A stretch of 64,000 bases of DNA from JAALKW01 sp963974485 (GTDB lineage: Bacteria > Pseudomonadota > Gammaproteobacteria > Legionellales > Legionellaceae), in contig CAXBBS010000001.1 in the NCBI GenBank assembly GCA_963974485.1, positions 248,001 to 312,000 on the forward strand, read 5' to 3'. Of this stretch, positions 9,749 to 18,043 are shown piece after piece. Each line of letters starts with the position of its first letter. Within the stretch, counting starts at the first letter, position 1. Both the position numbers and the translations under genes were made by a program. The notes under the pieces were generated by a model. The model saw only the letters and a list, made by a program, of their open reading frames with translations, did no database searches and was not told where the DNA came from.

Positions 9749-10108
9749 TCACTCCCACTCTAAAGCGCCACGTTTCCACTCATAAATAAAACCAATCACG
9801 AGCAGACTCAAAAAAAGGGCCATCGCCGAAAAACCAAACCAGCCTAACTTTCGGAGGACCAGGGCCCAAGGAAAGAAAAAAGCTGTTTCCAAATCAAATA
9901 TAATAAAAAGCAGTGCAACCAAATAAAACCGAACATCAAACGGTATACGGGAGCTCTCAAAAGGAGGAAAGCCACATTCATAAGGTGCATTTTTTTCTGA
10001 GTCAGGTCGATGCGGTGACAACAACGCACCCGCGCCAAGCATCACACAACCTAAAGCAAGCGCAATAAGAATAAACACAAGAATGGGAAAATACTGTGAT
10101 AAGGTCAT
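9749..10108 (-). CDS. nuoA: NADH-quinone oxidoreductase subunit A
   Basis: Membrane subunit of complex I and first gene of the nuo operon. The 119 residues have three predicted helices, and the loop after the first carries the conserved YECGFPPFE..R.PFDVRFYLVALLFIIFDLE signature. The start at 10108 is 17 bases downstream of tRNA-Leu(GAG), so nuo transcription may begin upstream of the tRNA. Confidence 0.97.
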   Translation of the reverse strand: MTLSQYFPILVFILIALALGCVMLGAGALLSPHRPDSEKNAPYECGFPPFESSRIPFDVRFYLVALLFIIFDLETAFFFPWALVLRKLGWFGFSAMALFLSLLVIGFIYEWKRGALEWE

Positions 10109-10125
10109 GTTGCTTTGCTCATATA

Positions 10126-10209
10126 TGGTACCGAAGGCCGGACTCGAACCGGCACAGCTTGCGCCACCGCCCCCTCAAGACGGCGTGTCTACCATTCCAC
10201 CACTTCGGC
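10126..10209 (-). tRNA. tRNA-Leu, anticodon GAG
   Basis: The minus strand gives a class II tRNA with 5' GCCGAAG paired to 3' CTTCGGT before an encoded CCA. It has a TGGTAGACAC D-loop, an anticodon stem CCGTC/GGCGG around loop TTGAGGG (anticodon GAG), a variable arm, and a GGTTCGAGTCC T-loop. It lies between secG and nuoA, the same place as E. coli leuU after secG. Confidence 0.95.
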
Positions 10210-10218
10210 AAATCGTTA

Positions 10219-10539
10219 TTACTTTCCTGGCTCCCCTGGAATAGGAAGTCCAAGTCCTGGTGCTTGTTGAATCGGTTGCGGCATCGCAATCTGATTCGCT
10301 CGATGATATTGCGTTGCAACCATCGATGACAAAGACACACTTGTTACAAAAAACGTTAATGCTAGTCCGCCGGTCAGTTTAAAGAGGAAACTACCCACGC
10401 CTTGACTTCCAAAGACCGTGCCCGAAGCTCCGGATCCAAAAGCCGCACCAATGTCAGCGCCTTTACCATGCTGTATAAGCACAAGGCCTATCAACGAAGC
10501 AGCGACTAACACATGAAACACTAATAACATTTGATACAT
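10219..10539 (-). CDS. secG: Preprotein translocase subunit SecG
   Basis: Auxiliary membrane subunit of the SecYEG channel, which assists SecA-driven export. The 106 residues begin with a first helix (MLLVFHVLVAASLIGLVLIQ), then the family signature QHGKGADIGAAFGSGASGTVFG, then a second helix (LALTFFVTSV). The C-terminus is rich in Pro and Gly. The gene overlaps the 3' end of tpiA by 19 bases. An internal ATG at 10530 is an alternative start. Confidence 0.95.
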   Translation of the reverse strand: MYQMLLVFHVLVAASLIGLVLIQHGKGADIGAAFGSGASGTVFGSQGVGSFLFKLTGGLALTFFVTSVSLSSMVATQYHRANQIAMPQPIQQAPGLGLPIPGEPGK

Positions 10540-11279
10540 GTCACAATATCCGAAAATTGTTCAGCTTTAAGCGAAGCACCTCCAACCAAGCCCCCATCAA
10601 TATCAGGCATGGAAAACAAGGCTTCTGCTGTTTGCTCATTCACACTCCCCCCGTAGACAATGGATAAACGTTCCGCGTCTCCTGGGGCAAGCTCCGTGAC
10701 GATGTCTCGAATACATGCATGTGCTTCGGCAGCTTCATCTGGGGTAGCGGTCAGTCCTGTCCCTATGGCCCAAACAGGCTCATAAGCAACAACACAGTTT
10801 TGAAAATCACCTGCCCCATCACAATGTACCGCGCGCAACTGCTGCTCTAAAACTGACACCATAAGACCGTTTTCACGCTCTAATTTTGTCTCGCCTACGC
10901 AAAGAACGGGTATCATACCATGTTCTTTCACGCTGTGGAATTTCTTCGCGACACATTTTTCACTTTCATCAAATAAACTTCGACGTTCCGAGTGCCCAAC
11001 CAAGACATACGAGCACCCATAATCAGCCAGCATTAACGGTGATAACTCACCGGTATAAGCACCCGATTCATCCGCATGCGTTGTTTGCGCACCCCAGCGT
11101 ATACGCGAGCTTTCAAGCATTCCAGCAACCAACGGTATATAAATTGCTGGCGGAAAAACAACGATATTAGCAGCGTCATCATACGCATCTGCCCGCATCA
11201 AAAGCCCTTCAATCAAGACTTGAATTGTTTTTCGTGAGCCATTCATTTTCCAGTTGCCCATGACAAACATTGGTCTCAT
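10521..11279 (-). CDS. tpiA: Triosephosphate isomerase
   Basis: Interconverts dihydroxyacetone phosphate and glyceraldehyde 3-phosphate in glycolysis and gluconeogenesis. Catalytic elements are visible: GNWKMNG (Asn9, Lys11), the histidine of LVGHSERR, the glutamate of AYEPVWAIGTG, and the flexible loop that follows. YGGSVN and GGLVGGASL form the phosphate site. The 252-residue length is normal. In E. coli glmM is followed directly by secG; the insertion of tpiA between them is, from memory, shared with Legionella and Coxiella. Confidence 0.97.
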   Translation of the reverse strand: MRPMFVMGNWKMNGSRKTIQVLIEGLLMRADAYDDAANIVVFPPAIYIPLVAGMLESSRIRWGAQTTHADESGAYTGELSPLMLADYGCSYVLVGHSERRSLFDESEKCVAKKFHSVKEHGMIPVLCVGETKLERENGLMVSVLEQQLRAVHCDGAGDFQNCVVAYEPVWAIGTGLTATPDEAAEAHACIRDIVTELAPGDAERLSIVYGGSVNEQTAEALFSMPDIDGGLVGGASLKAEQFSDIVTCIKCY

Positions 11280-11302
11280 TGTGCTACTCCTTGTCGTAAA
11301 GC

Positions 11303-12670
11303 TTACGCTGCTGCTTCTGTAGAACCATGCAGTACGGCCATTTTCTGTATTGCGTCGGCTAAGGCTTGCGCTTGCGCCTGTACCTCATGCTCATTCACGC
11401 CTTCCACCATCACACGAAGAACAGGCTCTGTACCTGAAGGACGTAACAACACGCGCCCAACACCTTCGAGCTTGATATTAAGTGCATCAACCATCGCAAG
11501 CACATCGGGGTGTACGGCAAGTTCGACGGCACGTGATGTTTTTAAGTTAATTAACACTTGCGGCATCAATTTTAAACCTTCGCACAACTGCTCCAAGCTT
11601 TTGTTTTGCTTCATCATGATAGCCAGCACTTGAAGTGCCGCAACAATACCATCGCCTGTCGTCGTTTTATCTAAACACACCACATGCCCCGACGACTCAC
11701 CACCGATTTTCCAATTATTTTCTTGAAGTGCTTCTAAAACATATCGGTCGCCTACGTTGGTGCGTACAAATGGAATATTCATCTCGGCATATGCTTTCTC
11801 TAAACCATAATTCGTCATCAAGGTCCCGACCACGCCACCTTCCAGCACACCTCGGTCGTGCTTATCTTTAGCAATAATGTACAACAAAACATCACCATCA
11901 AGAAGCTTGCCTTTAGCATCGACCAAACTCACACGATCGCCATCGCCATCCAGTGCCACGCCTACATCAGCACCGTGTACCAGGACTTGTTCTTGCAATG
12001 CTTGGGGCGACGTGGATCCCACTTTATGATTAATATTAAAACCATTGGGCGTATTGCCAATCGCATGCACATGAGCCCCCAGCTCCGCAAATACTTTTGG
12101 TGCCACATGGTAAGTTGCGCCATGCGCACAATCAACCACAATATTCAAACCTGACAAGCGCGTCATCGACGGAATCGTTGCTTTACAAAATTCAATATAT
12201 CGACCCGGCGCATCATCAATCCGCGCGAGTTTTCCTAGCTCAACGGATGGGACAACGCTCATTTCTTTTTCAAGCTCGGCTTCAATCGCAAGCTCAACGC
12301 TATCCGGAAGTTTAAAACCTTCAGCCGAAAAGAATTTTAATCCATTATCTTCAAATGGATTATGGGATGCACTGATCACAATCCCGGCTGTAGCCCGCAA
12401 GGTTTGGGTTAAATAAGCAACGGCCGGTGTTGGCATCGGGCCAAGCAGTAACACATCAACGCCGGCAGCTGACAAGCCCGCTTGCAAAGCAGATTCTAAT
12501 AAATAACCTGAGACACGCGTGTCTTTACCGATGAGAACTTTTTTACGTCCACCCTGTGCAAGTACACGTCCTACTGCCCAACCTAATTTCAAAACAAATT
12601 CTGGCGTAATATTTCCTGAACCCACACGCCCACGAATACCATCCGTTCCAAAATATTTTCGCTGACTCAT
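11303..12670 (-). CDS. glmM: Phosphoglucosamine mutase
   Basis: Converts glucosamine 6-phosphate to glucosamine 1-phosphate for UDP-GlcNAc, needed for peptidoglycan and LPS. The phosphorylated active-site serine is Ser102 in ISASHNPFEDNG, the same residue number as in E. coli. The metal loop DGDGDR, the sugar-specificity loop GGESSGH and the C-terminal phosphate site RPSGTEP are intact. Length 455 is slightly above the usual ~445 because of an extra C-terminal tail. Confidence 0.97.
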   Translation of the reverse strand: MSQRKYFGTDGIRGRVGSGNITPEFVLKLGWAVGRVLAQGGRKKVLIGKDTRVSGYLLESALQAGLSAAGVDVLLLGPMPTPAVAYLTQTLRATAGIVISASHNPFEDNGLKFFSAEGFKLPDSVELAIEAELEKEMSVVPSVELGKLARIDDAPGRYIEFCKATIPSMTRLSGLNIVVDCAHGATYHVAPKVFAELGAHVHAIGNTPNGFNINHKVGSTSPQALQEQVLVHGADVGVALDGDGDRVSLVDAKGKLLDGDVLLYIIAKDKHDRGVLEGGVVGTLMTNYGLEKAYAEMNIPFVRTNVGDRYVLEALQENNWKIGGESSGHVVCLDKTTTGDGIVAALQVLAIMMKQNKSLEQLCEGLKLMPQVLINLKTSRAVELAVHPDVLAMVDALNIKLEGVGRVLLRPSGTEPVLRVMVEGVNEHEVQAQAQALADAIQKMAVLHGSTEAAA

Positions 12671-12700
12671 CCTGTCCCTTATAATCTAAATATAATTATC

Positions 12701-13570
12701 TTAAAATTTGGCTTGCACAATAGCATCCACCATATCCAAGGCTTGTTTTGTTGCGCCTACGTCATGCGTCCTGATCATGGTCACGCCATGCAAGGCTGCA
12801 TATACAGTAACGCCCAATGCACCAGGCAAACGATGCGTTACATCTTGTTGTAAAACGACCCCTAGTGTACTTTTACGCGATACACCAAGCAAGAGCGGCC
12901 TATCATAGCGTTGAAATGCTTGTAATTGCTGGGTCAACTCAAGATTATGTACGGCCGTTTTTCCAAACCCAAAACCAGGGTCTAAAATCACACGCTCGTA
13001 TCTTATACCTGCTTTGTGGCAAGCATCCATACGTTCATCAAAAAATGCTTGAATACTCGTGACCACGCCGTTAGGATAATCAGGCTTGGTTTGCATCGTA
13101 TTCGGCGTGCCTTGCATGTGCATTAAACATACCGGCACATCTAAGCTTGCTACCATGTCAAGTGCGCCAGGTGCACGTAAAGCATAGATATCGTTGATCA
13201 TACCGGCTCCCGCTTGCACGGCCTCACGCATCACATCAGGCTTATACGTATCCACTGACAGCGCAATATCATAAGTATTTGATAAATGCTGAATCACAGG
13301 AATTAAACGCTCAAGTTCTTGCTCGGCAGATACAGGTATAGCACCAGGTCTGGACGACTCAGCACCAAGATCGAGAAGATCAGCTCCTTCTGCGATCATT
13401 TTTTCGGCTTGCTGCACAGCATCATCTGTATTTAAAAAATCACCGCCATCTGAAAATGAATCGGGTGTAAGATTTAATATCCCCATAACCAGGGGACACG
13501 TACGATACCCCGGTGGTGATGTCATAGGTTTTGGTGATGCACACCATAGCGAAAAATCTGATGTATTCAT
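12701..13570 (-). CDS. folP: Dihydropteroate synthase
   Basis: Joins p-aminobenzoate to dihydropterin pyrophosphate in folate synthesis; the target of sulfonamides. Motifs of the TIM-barrel family are present: MGILNLTPDSFSDGG, GADLLDLGAESSRPGA, LSVDTYKP, MINDIYA, LMHMQGTP, LDPGFGFGKT, GVSRKS and a final RTHDV. 289 residues is typical. It lies between glmM and two barrel-protein genes instead of directly next to ftsH. Confidence 0.97.
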   Translation of the reverse strand: MNTSDFSLWCASPKPMTSPPGYRTCPLVMGILNLTPDSFSDGGDFLNTDDAVQQAEKMIAEGADLLDLGAESSRPGAIPVSAEQELERLIPVIQHLSNTYDIALSVDTYKPDVMREAVQAGAGMINDIYALRAPGALDMVASLDVPVCLMHMQGTPNTMQTKPDYPNGVVTSIQAFFDERMDACHKAGIRYERVILDPGFGFGKTAVHNLELTQQLQAFQRYDRPLLLGVSRKSTLGVVLQQDVTHRLPGALGVTVYAALHGVTMIRTHDVGATKQALDMVDAIVQAKF

Positions 13571-13577
13571 AAAAAAT

Positions 13578-14234
13578 CTAGAACGAGGCGCTCAAACTCA
13601 AAAGTACACCATTTTGAACGGGAATATTAGCGATAGAAGCTGTTCTCGATGCCTCATGAACCTGAAATCCAAGACTTGAACCAAAAATTCCTTGGTACAA
13701 CAAACTTATCGTCACCGCTTCAATAATAGGTATACCCAGCCCCGCTTGAGCTTCGAATGCAAATTGTGATTTATTATTAACCGTATCCCGGCCTAAAACA
13801 TTCATTCGACGATAGGCTGCACCAAGCTTGAACTCACTAAATAGAGTGCTTCTCGGAATGGGCATCATACGCACGGTCGCCAGCAAATCAAGCAAGGGGC
13901 TCACGCTTACGGTGATTGGCAAACCGCCTAAAATATTCAACGTCGATTCAGGAAGGTCCAGTTCCATGCTGGTACCGTTCTGAAAACCAAATTCCAACCC
14001 CCACACACCCCACAAGAGATCGCCGAGGCTTTTGCCGACTGCAATACGTCCAATAGGCGTTTGTCCTTGGCTTGCACTGGCATCATTCAGGACCGCATAA
14101 CCCGCGCTTCCTGTTATCGACCATGGAAAGGTCTCAGCCATAGGTTGTCGGGTTGGTTCACCCATGAAGCCTGCAAACGACGCAAGCGACCACAAACATC
14201 CCCCGAGTAATACGACCGCTTGCTTAAGAAGCAT
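13578..14234 (-). CDS. Outer-membrane beta-barrel protein, paralogue A
   Basis: About 218 residues with a signal peptide ending near SLASFA, followed by a mature start GFMGEP. The body alternates polar and hydrophobic residues and ends in ...LSLSASF, with the aromatic terminal residue expected of an outer-membrane barrel. It aligns along its length with the next gene upstream (shared: RIAVGKSL/RLGIGKTL, GFQNGTSMEL/GVQNGTTMQL, GAAYRRM, DTVNNKSQFA/ETVNNKSQFA, SLLYQGI, IPVQNGVLLSL/IPVQSGVLLSL). Start at 14234 is chosen because GGAG lies 6 bases upstream. Function is unknown; an OmpA-like small porin fold is inferred. Confidence 0.8.
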   Translation of the reverse strand: MLLKQAVVLLGGCLWSLASFAGFMGEPTRQPMAETFPWSITGSAGYAVLNDASASQGQTPIGRIAVGKSLGDLLWGVWGLEFGFQNGTSMELDLPESTLNILGGLPITVSVSPLLDLLATVRMMPIPRSTLFSEFKLGAAYRRMNVLGRDTVNNKSQFAFEAQAGLGIPIIEAVTISLLYQGIFGSSLGFQVHEASRTASIANIPVQNGVLLSLSASF

Positions 14235-14259
14235 ATGCATCTCCTACCTTATACTTTGG

Positions 14260-14922
14260 TTAAAGTGCTACGTTCAAACTTAAGAGCACGCCACTTTGAA
14301 CAGGGATATTTCCAATCAAACCCGTTCCCGCAGCTGCATTCGCCTGAAAGTTAACATCCGCGCCATAAATACCTTGATAGAGCAAACTTAACGTTGCAAC
14401 GTCTGTAATCGGCATGCCTAGACCCACCTGAACTTCACCGGCAAATTGTGATTTATTATTTACGGTTTCTCGGTTAACAACATCCATACGTCGATACGCA
14501 GCGCCGAGCTTAACGTCACCAAACATGGCTGTGGTCGATATCGGGGTAAAACGCCAGGTCGCTAGTAAATCAAGTAAAGGCTTCACAGCAACCGTTATAG
14601 GAACGCCACCTAATTCATCAAGTGTGTCTTGTGGAATATACAACTGCATGGTTGTACCATTTTGAACGCCAATCTCAAATCCAAGACTTGATCGCCCATA
14701 ATCACGCAATGTTTTACCGATGCCAAGACGTCCTACAGCTGATTGACCTTGACCACCAAAATCATTATTCAAACCTGCGTAGCCCAAACTTCCTATAATC
14801 ATCCAAGGGCAGTCATCTACAACAGGTGGAGGTGGCGGTGTTCCCATGCTTCCGGCAAACGATGTAAGCGATGCCAACGACAAACAGCAAGCAAGTGATA
14901 AACGCATAGGTTTAGTGAGCAT
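14260..14922 (-). CDS. Outer-membrane beta-barrel protein, paralogue B
   Basis: About 220 residues: signal peptide ending near SLTSFA, mature start GSMGTPPPPP, then a predicted beta-barrel. It is a clear tandem paralogue of the gene 19 bases downstream. The start at 14922 is favoured by a GGAGG site 5 bases upstream; a longer reading to 14964 has no support. A consensus-type promoter lies just upstream at 14965-14992, so the pair (and perhaps folP onward) is transcribed independently of ftsH. The G-x-M-G mature start is common in Legionella barrel proteins (from memory). Confidence 0.82.
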   Translation of the reverse strand: MLTKPMRLSLACCLSLASLTSFAGSMGTPPPPPVVDDCPWMIIGSLGYAGLNNDFGGQGQSAVGRLGIGKTLRDYGRSSLGFEIGVQNGTTMQLYIPQDTLDELGGVPITVAVKPLLDLLATWRFTPISTTAMFGDVKLGAAYRRMDVVNRETVNNKSQFAGEVQVGLGMPITDVATLSLLYQGIYGADVNFQANAAAGTGLIGNIPVQSGVLLSLNVAL

Positions 14923-14964
14923 GGGTCCCTCCAGCGGGATAATAATAAAAAAGAACCCATTCAA

Positions 14965-14992
14965 CTTATAGAAAATAGATATGCATTGTCAA
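14965..14992 (-). promoter_or_regulatory. Putative sigma70 promoter for the barrel-gene pair
   Basis: On the minus strand a perfect -35 hexamer TTGACA (14987-14992) is separated by 16 bases from a -10 TATAAG (14965-14970). The predicted start would leave a leader of about 35 bases before the ATG at 14922. It lies between the ftsH 3' hairpin and the barrel genes. Confidence 0.65.
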
Positions 14993-15021
14993 GTCATGTT
15001 TTTTATTTATGCGCATACGCA

Positions 15022-15060
15022 TGAAAAGCACCTTCTCCCGCGAAACAAGAGAAGGTTTGT
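15022..15060 (-). terminator. Putative terminator after ftsH
   Basis: Arms 15030-15037 and 15049-15056 form an 8-bp stem (ACCTTCTC/GAGAAGGT) with an 11-base loop, about 20 bases past the ftsH stop. In the direction of ftsH transcription the hairpin is followed by a short TTTT run. The longer T-run is on the opposite side, so the strength is uncertain. Confidence 0.5.
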
Positions 15061-15078
15061 TTTTGTTTTTATTCAGAT

Positions 15079-17052
15079 TTATTCAGCAGGTTCTTTCGGT
15101 GAGTCACCTGCATTATCTTCATCATTGTCAGCAGATTTGGTTGTGCGCGCACGACGTTGTTTCTTTTCAGGCTTCGCCGCATCATCTGCATCCGGTTGCG
15201 CGGGTGGAGCGCTGAGCGCTTCCCAACCATCCGGTGGTGAAGCTTCCTGTCCGTTCATGACCTCTTCAATTTGCTTGGCATCAATCGTTTCGTATTTAAG
15301 CAAGCCTTCGGCCATTCTATCCAATTTATCGCGATTCTCAGTGATGATTTTTATGGCATGTTTATAATTTCTATCAATAATTGCAAAAACTTCAGCGTCA
15401 ATCGCTTGCGCTGTTTTGTCTGAAATTTCTTTATTTTGCGACATCGAACGCCCGAGAAACACTTCCCCTTCTTCTTCACCAAAGGTCATCGGGCCAAGTT
15501 TCGACAAGCCCCAACTGGTCACCATTTTACGCGCAAGATCGGTTGCACGCATAATATCGTTTGATGCTCCAGTGGTGACATGCTCCGCACCAAAAACCAG
15601 CTCTTCAGCCACACGACCGCCAAACAAGCTCGCCAACTGGCTTTCTAGACGCTGTCGGCTATGACTGTAACGGTCTTGCTCTGGCAAGAACATGGTCACG
15701 CCAAGCGCACGTCCCCGAGGAATAATCGTAACTTTATAAACAGGATCGTGATCGGGAACCATGAGCCCCACCAAAGCATGGCCCGCTTCATGAAACGCCG
15801 TTAATTTTCGTTCCGACTCATCCATCACCATGGTCCGTCGCTCCGCACCCATCATGATTTTATCTTTGGCTTTATCAAGATCGCTTGAGCTGACTTTACG
15901 TTTATTGGCTCGCGCAGCAAACAGCGCCCCTTCGTTCACTAAATTAGCTAAATCTGCCCCTGAAAATCCTGGCGTACCACGAGCAATAGCCAAAATATCC
16001 AAGCCTGCTTCAGCAGGAACTTTGGTTAAATGCACGCGAAGAATTTGCTCACGTCCTCGAATATCAGGTAAAGGCACAACCACTTGCCGATCAAAACGCC
16101 CGGGTCTTAACAACGCAGGATCAAGCACATCAGGCCTATTCGTTGCAGCAATAACAATCACGCCATCATTACCTTCAAAGCCATCCATCTCAACCAACAG
16201 TTGATTCAAGGTTTGTTCACGCTCGTCATGCCCACCGCCAAGACCTGCGCCACGATGGCGGCCTACGGCATCAATCTCGTCAATAAAAATAATGCACGGC
16301 GCTTGTTTTTTGGCTTGCTCAAACATGTCCCGTACGCGTGACGCACCGACACCCACAAACATTTCAACAAAATCTGAACCTGATATCGTAAAAAAAGGTA
16401 CTTTTGCTTCACCCGCAACCGCTTTCGCAAGCAACGTCTTACCGGTTCCTGGTGAGCCTACAAGCAACACACCTCGAGGAATACGTCCACCCAAATTTTG
16501 GAACTTGGTTGGATCTTTCAGAAAATCCACCAATTCTTTAACTTCATCTTTGGCTTCATCCACACCTGCCACATCGGCAAACGTAATTTTGACTTGATCT
16601 TCACCCAATAACCGAGCACGTGAACGACCAAACGACATCGCACCTCGGCCACCGCCTCCGCCGCCACCTTGCATTTGTCGCATGAAAAATACCCACACAC
16701 CAATAAGCAGAAGCATAGGGAACCAATTAACAAACAAATGCAGCAAAAAGCTTTCTTGCTGTTTTTCTTGACCGCTGACATCGACATTATTTTTTAATAA
16801 CTCGCCGAGCAACGCTTTATCAGGCATTGGCTGATAGGTCACAAAGGGATGGTTGTTTTTACTCACACCTCGAATAATACGATCATCTTCAACCGATACC
16901 GAGGCAACAGCGCCCTGATCTATTTCTTTTAAGAATTGGCTATACGTAATTTTATTTGCTCCCGCATGTTGCGGACCAAAATTACTGAACACCGAAACCA
17001 GAACAATGGCAATTATAAGCCATAAGAATAAATTTTTTACCATGTCATTCAA
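15079..17052 (-). CDS. ftsH: ATP-dependent zinc metalloprotease FtsH
   Basis: Membrane-bound AAA+ protease that degrades misfolded membrane proteins and short-lived regulators. Residues 5-25 and 104-124 are membrane helices around a periplasmic domain. The AAA module has Walker A GSPGTGKT (199-206), Walker B IIFIDEIDAVG and the SRH ATNRPD...RPGRFDR. The zinc site is HEAGH at 421-425. The C-terminal ~50 residues are charged and low-complexity (Glu, Lys, Asp rich). An in-frame ATG at 17043 is an alternative start. rlmE lies upstream as in E. coli. Confidence 0.98.
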   Translation of the reverse strand: MNDMVKNLFLWLIIAIVLVSVFSNFGPQHAGANKITYSQFLKEIDQGAVASVSVEDDRIIRGVSKNNHPFVTYQPMPDKALLGELLKNNVDVSGQEKQQESFLLHLFVNWFPMLLLIGVWVFFMRQMQGGGGGGGRGAMSFGRSRARLLGEDQVKITFADVAGVDEAKDEVKELVDFLKDPTKFQNLGGRIPRGVLLVGSPGTGKTLLAKAVAGEAKVPFFTISGSDFVEMFVGVGASRVRDMFEQAKKQAPCIIFIDEIDAVGRHRGAGLGGGHDEREQTLNQLLVEMDGFEGNDGVIVIAATNRPDVLDPALLRPGRFDRQVVVPLPDIRGREQILRVHLTKVPAEAGLDILAIARGTPGFSGADLANLVNEGALFAARANKRKVSSSDLDKAKDKIMMGAERRTMVMDESERKLTAFHEAGHALVGLMVPDHDPVYKVTIIPRGRALGVTMFLPEQDRYSHSRQRLESQLASLFGGRVAEELVFGAEHVTTGASNDIMRATDLARKMVTSWGLSKLGPMTFGEEEGEVFLGRSMSQNKEISDKTAQAIDAEVFAIIDRNYKHAIKIITENRDKLDRMAEGLLKYETIDAKQIEEVMNGQEASPPDGWEALSAPPAQPDADDAAKPEKKQRRARTTKSADNDEDNAGDSPKEPAE

Positions 17053-17107
17053 AATAGTAGCCTCTTTTTGCCGTGACTAAACAACGAAGGGTGAATCAGT
17101 AAAGGTA

Positions 17108-17728
17108 CTACAATTTATAACCTTTCGCCAATAGATAAGCCTCACGCGAACGTGGCCGAGACGCTGCCGGCTTTCGAACCATCACGCTTTCGAATTGTGT
17201 TCGTGCTAATTTTAGGAGCTCATCAAAGCCCTCACCATGAAATACTTTCATAAGCAAGTTACCGCCGGGCTTCAGCACGCTCGAGGCCAAATCAAACGCA
17301 ATCTCAACAAGCGCCATCGCGGATGGGATATCCACAGATATATTTCCACTCATATTCGGCGCCATATCAGAAAGTAATAAATCAACCCCACCCTCGGGCA
17401 CATACGTCATGAGTTCAGCTAACACATTATCATCATGAAAATCACCTTGAATCACATCAACGCCTGGCAACGGATCCATCGGTAAAATATCAAGTGCAAT
17501 AATTTGACCTTGGCCCTGGAGCTTTTCAACAAGATATTGGGTCCACCCCCCAGGCGCCGCACCTAAATCAATTACCGCCATGCCTGGACGCAGCAACTTC
17601 TTTTTTTCATCAAGCTCTTTCAGCTTATAGATCGCACGACTTCTGTAGCCATCACGCTGCGCTTGTTTTACATATTCATCACTAAAATGCTCACGAAGCC
17701 ATTGATGACTACTCTTTGAACGCGCCAT
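17108..17728 (-). CDS. rlmE: 23S rRNA (uridine-2'-O-)-methyltransferase RlmE
   Basis: Heat-shock methyltransferase acting on U2552 of 23S rRNA in the large subunit. SAM motif I is VIDLGAAPGGWTQYL. The catalytic K-D-K-E set is supported by the lysine in YRSRAIYKL, the aspartate in LLSDMAPNMSG, the lysine in LLMKVF and the glutamate in RPRSREAYLL. The 206-residue length is normal. It is the first gene of the leftward run and is divergent from the cytochrome bd genes. Confidence 0.97.
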   Translation of the reverse strand: MARSKSSHQWLREHFSDEYVKQAQRDGYRSRAIYKLKELDEKKKLLRPGMAVIDLGAAPGGWTQYLVEKLQGQGQIIALDILPMDPLPGVDVIQGDFHDDNVLAELMTYVPEGGVDLLLSDMAPNMSGNISVDIPSAMALVEIAFDLASSVLKPGGNLLMKVFHGEGFDELLKLARTQFESVMVRKPAASRPRSREAYLLAKGYKL

Positions 17729-17857
17729 AATTCACCATAATTTATTTTTAAGCCAAAGCAATGGCCTGATTGTACCTGAATAACACATAAAAACCACTAC
17801 CAAATCACAGGCGTCTGCGTTAAAATCCCCTCTTCCGCTTACAACGGGTTATATATC

Positions 17858-18043
17858 ATGCTCAAAACAACGTCTGCAGCACGCGATATTCGACGGACAC
17901 TCGCGATCAAATGCTTACTACTTTTTTTATTATGGTTTTTTTGTTTGCGAGGAACGGAAAGAATCACGGTCGATGGCCCGACGTGGCTACTTGGACCCAG
18001 TATATCTACACCAACATCTTCTCACCTTGAGGTAACATCATGA
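17858..18043 (+). CDS. cydP: Small single-helix membrane protein, CydP-like subunit of cytochrome bd
   Basis: A 61-residue protein with one membrane helix (LAIKCLLLFLLWFFCLRG) after a basic N-terminal segment. Its stop overlaps the cydA start in an ATGA junction, which ties it to the oxidase operon. Position, size and the R-R-x-L-A-I-K-x-L-L-L-x-x-L-L-W pattern fit the small proteins called CydP that precede cydAB in various Proteobacteria. This is recognition from memory, not a proven homology. The C-terminal part (STPTSSHLEVTS) is polar. Confidence 0.6.
   Translation: MLKTTSAARDIRRTLAIKCLLLFLLWFFCLRGTERITVDGPTWLLGPSISTPTSSHLEVTS

Noticed and set aside
10096..10340. Short reading frames on both strands over tRNA-Leu(GAG) and secG
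   Set aside because: They run through the tRNA and the secG gene in other frames, with no start signal.
15022..15060. Plus-strand terminator reading of the hairpin after ftsH
   Set aside because: The longer T-run is on the plus side, but no plus-strand gene ends there; only the ftsH direction makes sense.
16640..16675. GGC/GCC-rich repeat
   Set aside because: It encodes the glycine linker after the second FtsH membrane helix, a normal feature of the gene.
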